Shown here piece by piece: positions 54,509-64,000 of a stretch of DNA of 64,000 nucleotides (the stretch's first letter is position 1; each line of letters begins with the position of its first letter). Source of the DNA: Acanthococcus lagerstroemiae (taxonomy: Eukaryota; Arthropoda; Insecta; Hemiptera; Eriococcidae); NCBI GenBank assembly GCA_031841125.1, contig CM063114.1, forward strand, positions 9,982,001 to 10,046,000, in the 5' to 3' direction. The notes below the pieces were generated by a model. The model made no database searches, was not told the DNA's origin, and saw nothing but the letters and a program-made list of their open reading frames with translations. The translations under genes were made by a program, and so were the position numbers.

Positions 54509-54967
54509 GGTCTGTTCAGGCAGCGTACAGAAATTAATCTTGATGATTTTTTCTGTAAGTTCTGTACAAACGTCTCTCTGTTCGTTTCTGTAAGTTTCTG
54601 TAGTGCTGTTGTGTAATCGTTTTAGCGTATGCTCAAACACTTTTTCTGCACTTTCTGTTGAAATTTCCAATCAACGTTTATTTTCATGGATAAATCTCCA
54701 CATAAAATAAAATTGAACAATTGCAAATCACCTTCAACGTTCTCTTATGAAATTATTTAATTGTTAGCAAATTTTTTATAAGGAATAACCAAAGTTTTTT
54801 TCCGTTCCAACTGTTCACAAAAAAGTTACAGAAACTTACAGAAACTCCAGAAAGTCAGTGCTTGAACATTCTCTCTGCAGTTACAGAAAGTGCAGAAAAG
54901 TTGCCCAAACGCACTTTCTGTACATTTTGTCAATTTTGGTAGTTTCTGTATGCTGCCCAAACAGACC
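54509..54967. mobile_element. TA-flanked MITE, GGTCTGTTCAGGCAGC ends
   Basis: 459 bp. Left end GGTCTGTTCAGGCAGCGTAC and right end, reverse complemented, GGTCTGTTTGGGCAGCATAC differ at three positions, and TA lies outside both (54507-54508, 54968-54969). Words of the type TTTCTGTAAGTTTCTGTA and complements (cagaaacttacagaaact) recur inside both ends. No coding sequence. It sits inside the 51635-55774 unit. Confidence 0.88.
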
Positions 54968-55450
54968 TATTTTGTTTCAACAGACGCTAATATTTTTTCC
55001 TGACGTCTTGGCCGTATTATATGGGGTTAGCAGGGCGTCCATTTAGTCACTTTTTTCTACAAAGGTCACTTCTTGCCACTCATTCTGTATACATTTCACT
55101 TTTCAATAATCTGCTCTCATGCTGAAAATTTAATTTTCAGATTCCAGAAATGCAGCCACCGAGCACGCGAATGCGACGCGAAATTTATCTGAAAAACTTG
55201 CATAAATTGTTCGTTTATTTTCAAATAAAAATTGCTTTCTTTCATACTAGCATCAGAAATTAATGAAAGTCGCCGTAGTATGCATTGAAGAATATTCTGC
55301 TTTGTACAGCATCAGTGAAATAATAGTCGCTCCTGAACGCTGCTGAATAAAATTTTCTGCGCAGTTCTGCTTCCAATATAGTCCGCTCCAAGACGCTCCA
55401 GAGAAATAATTATGTGGCAGAATATAATTGATGAAACGTAGTGGAACGCT

Positions 55451-55565
55451 GCGGAAAATAGATTTTGTTCGAAGCAGAACTATGCGGAAATAGATTTTGT
55501 TCGAGGCGGAACAATGCGGAAATAGATTTTTTTCGAAGCGGAATAATGCGGAAATATGATTTTTT
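55451..55565 (+). repeat. Tandem array, four units of 32-33 bp
   Basis: GCGGAAATAGATTTTGTTCG-type units start at 55451, 55484, 55516 and 55548. Right subterminal part of the candidate 4.1-kb element. Confidence 0.9.
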
Positions 55566-55774
55566 CTGCGTCAGTAGAGGAATAGAATTCCGCAGCTGAA
55601 CGTTGCGTGGTAGAAATACCGTACAGGATTGCGGAAACGGATTCAGTTTCTTCGCGACTGAAGTTGCGGAATTTATTTTCCGTTTCAGTAGCGAGAAAAA
55701 AGTGTCTCATTTTGCAGAAATTTTGAGACGCTGCGGAATCTTGCGGAATTTAAATGTGAAAATGGTCAATAGGG

Positions 55775-58408
55775 CTTAGTGCCTCATTCGCTTCAATTCA
55801 TCTGTATACCGGCATGATAATACTTCCCCTTATTCCCCACAGTTTTTGATTTTCGGTATTTTTGGAACTGAGTGAGGTGACCATTCGCGCCCTGCCACTT
55901 TATGATCTAATCTAATGAGAACATTGATTTGTTTAAGACAGCATATTTTTCGATGATACTTGAATCTGATAAAAGAGTGATCGATTTCGTTCATTGTTTT
56001 GTTGTGTCTGGAGAACGCCATGTCCATTTCACCCTTTTTTGTGCTTGTACATGAAGGTATTCACAATTTTCAAATTTTGACCCAGAGCCAGATTGATCAG
56101 CCGTTCTCCATTGTCGTTGGTTTCCCCCTTTCTGTATTCGCCAGGACTTTGAGATGGGGTGCATCCTCACATATTCTAGCGTTCCAATGTCTCATGGCTA
56201 TTATATGATGCCCCCTCCCCTTCGGAGTAGAAAATCTGTCAGTATTTCAAGGAGCAGTTAGGCATCCGTTTGTACGTGTACGTAGGATAAGGTCATCGTT
56301 CACGTTTTTCGGGTAATTAAAAAATTCGCAAACCACGATGTATAACTTTCACTATGTTGGTCTGCCAACTTAGCCCTTTATAGTGCCGAGTTACTGAATT
56401 AAAATATCCCCCCTCCCTTTCTTTGAAATTGTAATAAATTATGTTGCCCTAGGCCTTGACCAAATACCATTAAAATTGGGCAGAATGAGAGTTTTCGATA
56501 AGAATTTGTAGCTGTTCGAAACTATAGCTCAAGAGGACGTGATATTTCGTACTTACCAATAAACATGATCTCTGTGAAATCTGATCCGAAGATGCTTTCT
56601 CATTCGCGTATCATTCCAAATCGTATAGACACCGAAGCTTACGATTCATGAAAAATTAAGCTGCATTTGTCCGTCTTCAACCTGAAACAAGTATTTTCGA
56701 AATTCAGTGATCTCTCTGACGAACTCACATAAGTTAAATGTAAGCGCGGGAGCGTTTCTGAAAACATTGAGTTTCACTAACTCCTGTGAACAAAGTCGAT
56801 TTTTCACCGTCCTGTGGCCGTCCACGCACGTTGCTCATTGAAATATTACGTAATGAAAGTATTTTATGTAGATCGACGGGTACCTACATTACTCAATTCA
56901 GTGCAGTTTCCCACAAAGTTATTGCTTACATTCGTAAGTATTTACACTTTGCGTAACACCCGGGTAATCCGAGCCACGTATACGATGTATAAACCTGTTC
57001 GCGTTTAATCCGATTAAAAATAAAGAGAGTCCGGGGAATGAAAGCTAGACGATGCGAGGTAAAACGAACAAAACTTAGTACGACCATTGATTAACGACAG
57101 CCAATTTATTAATGTGCAAACATATTACACTAGTGCACATGCAGCGACCATCGCGTTATTATGATAATGAAAATAATGAACTGAAGACTAAACGGTACAT
57201 TTTTGGGTTAATGTCACATCGCTCTCATTACTGTCTGAGTTCAGTCTTCGGACCATTGCCGAGCTATAGAGTATGACGATGACGTCAGATGTTGAAACTG
57301 AACTTTCTGATTCGAAAATACCGATTTAGTGTGTTGAGAGGCACTCAGGAGGAAGCTGGTGTCATGTCTGGACCAATACATGATATCTATCCTATAATTA
57401 TTGGAGGCTAGTGGCATTTCTGGACCTATACGTAGTGTGTATCCTCTACAATTATTAGATTATTGCTTGTCTGTACTCGTGTACATTGACTATTGCTTGT
57501 ATACATTCTCGATTTTACGAAACAGCCAGCATTCGCAGGCGCACGAGGCACTGCATCGAAGTGTCAAAAAAGTGGTTCTGACAGGTTAAGTTTTTAAAAG
57601 TATGATTTATAGTAATAGACTCGTGAATCTTGATACAAAATCAGTTTCACCTTTGAGCTGATAATGTAATCGTGGCTGTTAATAATACTCCAGTATCCTT
57701 TGTTGCAACTTGCATTAGCTGGAAGGCAGAGCGTCTTCTGAACGGTCAAGGTGACTTGAGCTCTGACCTTTGTTTGAAATCTCGGATGCAAAAATCTTCC
57801 TCTTAATGACTACGGATTAGAGCGAGGGTTTCCTACTACATATGTGTTCAGAAGTCTTGTGCATTTCCAGCTGTCTCTTCATCTAACCCATAACAGACAG
57901 ATGTCCGCTTTAGGGACCTGACATTTTTTTAACACGTTAAATGCCATGTCATATACAGATGGATGACACTTGGAGTTTTATGAACTGGTGCAATTGCGCC
58001 CGTTCGGGAAGGAAGCATGATAGGAAAAAATGATGATAAAAGTTGTTCTTTTTCACTGGTAGAGTGTGTTTCCGCATTATAATATAGTCACCTACCGGTG
58101 AGTGACAGTCTCAATTTTCATCATTGGTGTCAAATAGAATCTACTTTTCGCTGTGTTCGGGTACTGGAAATATTCCTAGCCCTTTATTTTTGTTGTTCTC
58201 AAATTGATAACGCCTTCATTTTATCGTGTAATTTCGCAGTGGTGCAACAAGAAATTTGCCGTCTAGGAACAAAGAATGTTTGCCGTTGCTATCCCCCTCC
58301 CCCGCCCATTAAAAATTCAGTTTTGTAATTGGGTGAGATTTTTCAGCACATAAATGAAAAAGGCAGATAACGGAAAGAAAATCAGGTGTGCTTGGAATTG
58401 ATACAATT
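55775..58408. other. Unassigned non-coding stretch
   Basis: No gene recognised. Contains the small duplication at 57355-57457. Confidence 0.5.
57355..57457 (+). repeat. Diverged 51-bp tandem duplication
   Basis: gctRgtgKcatKtctggacc ... tatcctMtaMaattatt occurs at 57355 and again at 57407. Confidence 0.75.
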
Positions 58409-59010
58409 TGGCAGTTTCTATAAAAAGGGGTAACTATGTCGATCCGACGAATTTTGAGTTACAGCCAGTAAGTAATAGAGGAATGAATGCCTATTCCAAT
58501 GAGCTATCGGCGAGATTTGTAGCGTTTTTTGTTCCGGAGATACAAGCGGTTAAAGATGAGTGTAACAAGAACGCGAAACACGTTTTTGGGGGGAAATGCG
58601 TTTAAAGTTAGACACACCTTTTTCTACAACTCTGTCAAGCGGCCATAACTCGCCGCGGAATTACGTTACCAGCCTCAGTAAGGGCTTGTTGGAAAGGTAA
58701 TTTTTCGCTCTTCTGCCTTGTAACAATTCAGAACATCGGATTTATTCGTGAGCTCCGAAAAATCACGAAGAAGCGAAAGTAGACATTTGCATTCTTTTCT
58801 CATTCTCTTTCATAATTCTCTTTGTCTCTCTTCTTCTTCTCTCTCGTGCGCGTAAATTTTGTCTCTTCGTTATTGCGATGTTTTTTCTATAGAAATCAAT
58901 CAAAATCTCAAATTTGATTTTTCGACTAAGAAATTTTGTTTTTCTTTTTTCGCGTTTTCTGATACTTTGATCAGTCGACAAAGTTACCCCTTTTCATAGA
59001 AACTGCCACA
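58409..59010. mobile_element. ~600-bp TIR element, copy 2
   Basis: Inverted partner of 29996-30592. Ends TGGCAGTTTCTATAAAAAGG and its complement at 59010 (one internal change), then GGGTAACT. Interior blocks ccgacgaattttgagttac and gcgaaaaattacctttcc (complement) are shared. Contains a CT-rich run at 58800-58850. Non-coding. Confidence 0.87.
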
Positions 59011-60487
59011 TATTATAAGCGGTTTATAAAGATTTCGCGCAAGGAAAAGGAAAATAACAGCGAAAAAATGAAATTCACCCGGGAAATTGAATATTGAGTG
59101 AAAGAAAAAGAGTTACCTATGATTTATATCAATTTGAGCATACAAAATTATCGGTAAACTCAATGATGAGGGCACGTTTAGCTTTGGTGAGTCTACCTCG
59201 CTTCCTTTTGACGCCTAGAAAAACATTTTCGAGACCGAATTAGAAATCTGATGCGATGTTCGAAATCAGAGCCGAGGAACCTATGGGTTTTTTCGATTTT
59301 TCACGAGACGTGATTAGTCTCAACTGCAGCAAAGGCATTCGAACTTGAGGAACAAGAGTGTAGAAAAAGCTTGAGTACTGAACGGTCGATAGCAGAAGTA
59401 GATATGGCCAAAAGTGGTAAAACATAAACTAAACCGCACGAATGTCCTGCCTGGCCAATCGAGAGAGAAAAAAAGGAGAGTGATTCATGAGAATGAAAAG
59501 AAGAGTGTGGTTTAGAAAAAATGAGAAGTACAGGTATGCAGATAACAAGAGATGTTCCTCTAAGATGCTTGCATCGGACTACGCAGAAAGTAGACAAGCA
59601 GGACGATTTGTACAAAAATGTACAGTGGAAAGGGTCATTGCAAACCTTTATTTCGATATTTTCTTCAGTACCTTTCCATTTAACATTCCAAAGTGGTAGT
59701 TCGAAACCCTCGCTTCCGGTGGAAAGACATTTTTTTCTTTAAAAGAAACTAGACCTTGTCCCTTGAAGATGCGATAATATTTAATTTCTGTTCGCAACTA
59801 TATAAATTTCCGTTTACTCGTATTTCCGTGTTCTTTGCTAAACATTACTTCATTTCAGAGTATTTGTCCGTGCAGCTGTTTTCCATGCGAATTCATTTCC
59901 CTTCCGTGACTTTTATTATTTCTTTTTGTAATTTTGTAAATTTTTTTAGAAAAAAAGAAATCTAATGAATAAACAGTCTACTATTTTAAAATAAATAAAA
60001 AATCGTTTTCCTGATTGAATAAAAAAAATTCAGTTCTGAAAAGTTGCCGCCTTTTGGAAAAAATGCGACCTGGAGACGTATATTACTCTTGTCTCCCCCC
60101 TCATTGCGCCACCGTAATTTCGCTGAAAATTTCAAAAAGTATGATTCTCTTCGCGTTTCATTTCTAAAATGAATTCTCAGAGAAATAGAATCATTCCTGA
60201 TGATAAATTATTAGGTGAATTAGAATAGAAAGATTAGCTCCGATGACGATGGTAGTTTGTTCAGTGATTAATCAAACGCAACTAATTAGTCGATGAAGTA
60301 CAGATTTGTAACAAAAATATGACGTTCGTTAGCTGCAGTAGTTTTATTTATTTATTTATTTATTTTTTCTTTGAAAAATCATCTATTAGTCTTCATACTA
60401 CTGATTGTTACAACTCCAGTTGTTTTCATTTTTCATGTATATAAGGCAACGGAGGAGAGATATGGAAATTTAAATGAAGGGTAAAGA
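59011..60487. other. Unassigned stretch with a weak match to 13080-13260
   Basis: 59440-59640 shares ordered words with 13100-13260. The best plus-strand frames there read ASDYAESRQAGRFVQKCTVER here and ASCYLESSQPGQILRKCTFG there. Otherwise no gene. Confidence 0.45.
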
Positions 60488-60632
60488 ATCAAAACTCATA
60501 TTTGCCATTTTACTTCAAGGACGCAAATAGGCAAAATACTGTACACGGGTACAGGAATATCTTTGCTGCGACTATGTACAGTATTTTGCCTATTTGCGCC
60601 CTTGAAGTAAAATGGCAAATGCGAGTTTTGAT
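60488..60632. repeat. 145-bp foldback, 58-bp arms
   Basis: Arms 60488-60545 and 60575-60632 are complementary with three mismatches; the loop is 29 bases. Blocks include TTTGCCATTTTACTTCAAGG and GCAAATAGGCAAAATACTGT. A further 6 bases (tgaagg / ccttca) just outside may also pair. MITE-like, no clear target duplication. Confidence 0.92.
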
Positions 60633-60832
60633 CCTTCAAATGTCACAGAAAAAATATCTAACAAAATGTTTTTAAAGGTGAGGTGCGGTTGTATGTTCCT
60701 TCTTGTCTGCTATAACAAACTTCATTTAGATAATAAGGTATTCGTAATTAATATTTCCATCATAATTTGCTCACAGTGGTCGTTCAGGGGTGGAGGCAGG
60801 GAAAAGATGTAGTTATATTAATTGTATTATTT

Positions 60833-61430
60833 TTGTCACCTATTGCCAATAATAAAATATTCAATGAATAAATTGGAAGCAAACGATATATTGAAAATAA
60901 TCGATTGTAAAAATATTAAATTAGCTTCTAAAACTGATTTATGAGAAATAATATTTATTAATTGAAAGTAATCAAATAATTAAAAATCATTGATTTATCA
61001 AAAATTATGGAATAATTTAAAATAATCGCCGGGTCAACGTAATCAGTTTATCAAAAATTATTAAAAATAATCGCTTAGTCAAAAATAATTAATTATAGTT
61101 AATTAGTTAAAAATAATTGAAATTTATTAATTAGAAATGACCGATTAACAAAGGACAATTAATTTTTACAAGTGATATATTTTAACCAATTAATTAAAAA
61201 TAGTAAATTAGTTGAAAACATTTGATTAATCCAAAATAATTACGTTAATCAATTAAAAATAATCGGTCATTAAAAATTTGTTTTTAATTTATCAATAAAT
61301 TTTGTTGTTTAGTTGATTATTATTGATTAATTGAATTTTTTAATTTGTTATGTAATTGAAAGTAATCTATTGAATAAAAATCGAATTATTGATTACAATC
61401 ATAAAGAATTAAATAATTTTTTAAAAATTG
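60833..61430 (+). repeat. Very AT-rich degenerate repeat of AAAAATAATTGATTAATTA-like words
   Basis: Words such as aaaataatcg, aattaaaaat and gattaatt recur through about 600 bp at more than 80 percent A+T. No fixed period. No coding. Confidence 0.65.
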
Positions 61431-61567
61431 GTTTTTCCCAAATTGCGTTAAGTGCAATTTTTTTCCAAATTTTCAGTTACTCATTTTTCTATTGAGTTGT
61501 TCAGCCCCCCAGGGGACGTAACTCTGTTGGATCCCTTTGGACTCTTGGCATACAGTAAGCGTACTTC

Positions 61568-62778
61568 CAGGGGCGAAACTATGAAGAGGTGTGGTGAGTT
61601 GAAACATCACCCAATCATTTGGCTGTCGGTAAATTTTGAAACTGTTCATTTGAATTTTTCATTTTTTATGAATGTTTTTTTGTTTATTTTATTTTATTTT
61701 TTTTCAATTAAAAAATAGTTCGATTGAAAATTTTTAATTTCAAAAACTGTTTGTCGGCAAATTTTTCGTCTCCACCATCCCAAACTGAAAGTCAAATTTC
61801 GTTTTTGAAAATGGAGTACCCTCGACTCCTGTCAGAGAATAGTCGGTCAAAAGCCGAAGGTTTCAAACCGAGTATCGAACGTTGTCTGCAAGGTTGAAAC
61901 AAAGCTGAAATGTGGCCGACATTTCAAAAATCTGAAAGTCGGTAGCAAAAGTTGAATTTCGAATTTCAATGACTATTCTATTTTTACTAGATTCTCTGTT
62001 TGACCTAGAGCCTGAAATTTGAGAAAGTTGAACATTTTATTAAAATCTAAAAGTTGAAAGCAAAAGACTTATTTTCCAAAGTCGCAAGCTGAATCCGATA
62101 GCAAATGTTCTATTGTTTAATTTACGGGCTTTGGTCCTGGTGAATGTAGGAGGGAAATTTAATCTGGAACAAAAGTCAAAATTCCGTATCTGGTTTTTCC
62201 ATAAGAATGAAAGGGAGCTTGTTGCACGGATTCTCTTAATCCGATCGACCTGAAACTTTGTAGTTTTATTTTTTGTTTTTTCTTTCTTTAATTGATTTTA
62301 TTGAAACCAATTTAGGAGACGAATCAGAGGAAATTCAGAAAAAAAAGATCACCAAGAGTAAATAACGGCCACCTGAATGTGTAAAGAAAATTGTGTGTTC
62401 CTTTCAAGTATTCCCAACATCCTCCCAGCTTACCCTTTCAGATTAGGTTATGCTCATGTGCGCCAATGTGAGTGTTTAGGAGATAAGGTTCCAATCTGCA
62501 TTTTCAGAGGTGAAACTAGGGGGGAAGGGGGTGAAACACCTTCAATAATTTGGCCGTCGGCAAAGTTTGAGACTGTTCATTTGAATTTTTCAGTTTCTAA
62601 GAACGTTTGTTTGTTTGTTTTTCTATTAAAAAATATCTTGGTTAAAAACTCGGCACATTTTCCAAATTCTAACAAATTTTCTCGGCGAATTTTCAGTTGA
62701 AAAAAATATTTTGTGGGCAAATTTTCCTTCTCCACACCCACTCCCCCTCCCCCAACTGAAATTCAAATTTCGCCTCTG
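61568..62778 (+). mobile_element. hAT-like element, copy B, with near-perfect 8-bp target duplication
   Basis: Flanked by CGTACTTC (61560-61567) and CGTGCTTC (62779-62786), 7 of 8 identical. The ends are CAGGGGCGAAAC and, reverse complemented, CAGAGGCGAAAT. The first ~230 bp (…ggctgtcggtaaattttgaaactgttcatttg…) is repeated in direct orientation near 62505-62778. The middle matches 24110-24860 and 26460-27110 in reverse complement. No transposase; 1211 bp. Confidence 0.82.
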
Positions 62779-64000
62779 CGTGCTTCACAAATCAACTGTG
62801 TTCAAAACTCGAGTTTTCCGGAAGTTTTTTCGGATTGCTCTTTTTATTTAATTCAATTTTTTTGTACTGTGATCAGATTGTGCGATACAGAATGTACAAC
62901 AGCGATTTTTCTAAGAGGAGATGGCAGTTGTTTGGTACAATATAAATAAGCAGAATTTAAGTTTACAGTTACAGTCAATTGCTGGCTCGAGCTATTTTCA
63001 ATACTATCTACCAGAAAGTAAACTTCGAATGATGAAAAGTGGTTTTCAGATTTTTTTAGTTGCCAGAATTTCTGGTGGACAGGTCATCCCCTCACTTCCA
63101 ATGCCACTCCGAGAACCGTTTATTTCGTTCCCTTTCGACGAGCATTATATTATTTACTTTTACAACTTGGATGAGTCTCGTTAGCCGAAGTCGAGCTGAG
63201 TTCGATGAATAAAAATCGGCGAAACATTAAATTGACGTTAGAAAACTTACTTAAACCCGATTTAATAAGTTGCCTTGTTGAGAAGTTCCAATTTTCATCT
63301 TCTTTCTGTGTAGTTCGAGTTTTTCAGGTATATAGGAAAACTGTCAGTCGCTGCAAACTTCTGCGCCCATCTTCACTTCAACAAGTTTGCCCGAATTTTC
63401 GTCGACCTCTTCATAATTTTCCATTGTTTTTCACCGCTTTCTATCAATTTTTCGAGTACATTCTTTTTACGATTTTTTTTTCTTTCTTTCCGTTCTTTAT
63501 TCGATGACATTTTCTTTTGTTTTATCCTCCCATTGTTCTCTCTCGTTTCTCGAAAGGAAAAAGAAATTCTAAATTAAGAAGTTTCTACCTGATAACCAAT
63601 GGGGCTCCGTTTAAGGCGCAAGACGGTATTTTTTCGGCGGGGTATGCGGAATCGAATATATATCTATATACGAAACGTGCGAATAAACTGGAACAAGTAG
63701 GTACTGTGAAAAGAATATTCTCAATAAATGATATCCGATATATCGAATAATATAAAAGAGTGATACTGAATAATATAAAAGAGTGCAAAAAGAAACTCCG
63801 CAGAATAAATCCTTTCGCGCGGTATCTCGTATTCTGTATTTATGAAAGGAACAAAACCGGGAGTAGATTTTTGCTGCTCGGATATTATACCCATTCAACG
63901 CTTTTTGTGCTGAGAAAATTCAGTCAAATTTGGAAATGTTCCGCTGAAATGGAGAAGATATAGCGAATGTCAACTCGGTTGTCCTCAAATCCTCAGCGGG
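62779..64000. other. Unassigned stretch to the window end
   Basis: Several plus-strand frames of 77-100 codons (62921-63184, 63205-63507, 63517-63750) lie in AT- and T-rich DNA and show no family motif. No RNA or repeat recognised. Confidence 0.45.

Larger units (their letters stand above)
51635..55774. mobile_element. Candidate 4.1-kb TIR element with long subterminal repeats
   Basis: Ends are CCCTATTGACCA (51635-51646) and TGGTCAATAGGG (55763-55774), a perfect 12-bp inverted pair. For about 0.6 kb inside each end the sequence is made of recurring words rich in CGCAGAA, TTCCGC, GCGGAA and GCGACTTTA, in inverted sense at the two ends. The middle (52300-55100) holds no recognisable transposase and includes a separate MITE (54509-54967). 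No target duplication is recognised. It could also be two smaller related elements facing each other. Confidence 0.6.

Overview
This is eukaryotic genomic DNA, most likely from an insect or another arthropod with a large, AT-rich, transposon-laden genome. The support is indirect: mariner, pogo-type (psq helix-turn-helix plus PHD finger), Ty3/gypsy, RTE-like LINE, Penelope-like and hAT-like remnants lie side by side, with tRNA-derived SINEs, a U6 snRNA-like copy and long stretches without open frames. There are no operons, bacterial ribosome binding sites or CRISPR arrays. The species cannot be named from the sequence. Only one stretch looks like host protein-coding sequence, a single exon at 38738-39136 on the minus strand.

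Layout. 0-6 kb: a LINE reverse-transcriptase fragment, a TIR element (3391-4057) and a purine-skewed degenerate repeat. 8.4-11.5 kb: a minus-strand gypsy element with two LTRs whose gag and protease are missing. 11.7-13.5 kb: two foldback repeats. 13.7-15.4 kb: a LINE 3' end and a broken mariner transposase. 15.4-17.8 kb: a plus-strand gypsy copy of the same family with LTR, gag and protease but no RT or integrase. 17.8-20.2 kb: a minus-strand LINE split by a 1.3-kb pogo-type deletion derivative (18227-19512). 21.7-22.7 kb: a SINE fragment, a repeat field, and a U6-like snRNA followed directly by a tRNA-like SINE head. 23.3 kb: a solo gypsy LTR.

24.1-27.2 kb: a dispersed element carrying a 1.2-kb GAGT-type satellite, which itself holds a hAT MITE. 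A second, inverted copy lies at 61568-62778 with a near-perfect 8-bp target duplication. 27-32 kb: a LINE endonuclease fragment, two SINEs, a 161-bp foldback and a 600-bp TIR element whose inverted partner is at 58409-59010. 34.8-38.5 kb: a Penelope-like element on the minus strand with GIY-YIG, RT and terminal repeats carrying hammerhead-like cores, invaded by two hAT-like MITEs and one SINE with a perfect 9-bp target duplication. 41-44.5 kb: a LINE C-terminus, a TA-flanked TIR element and three consecutive hairpins. 49.3-50.5 kb: a self-complementary satellite. 51.6-55.8 kb: a possible 4.1-kb TIR element with subterminal repeats. The last 8 kb is AT-rich and mostly unassigned.

The elements are nested and mostly dead: frameshifts, in-frame stops, lost catalytic residues and internal deletions are visible. 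The genes do not form a pathway. The window records successive transposition and local repeat expansion. The best leads are the U6/tRNA-like composite, the Penelope terminal repeats, the pogo derivative that kept only its N- and C-terminal DNA/chromatin-binding modules, the triple hairpin, and the large TIR element. All calls come from reading the sequence by eye; no database search or alignment program was run.
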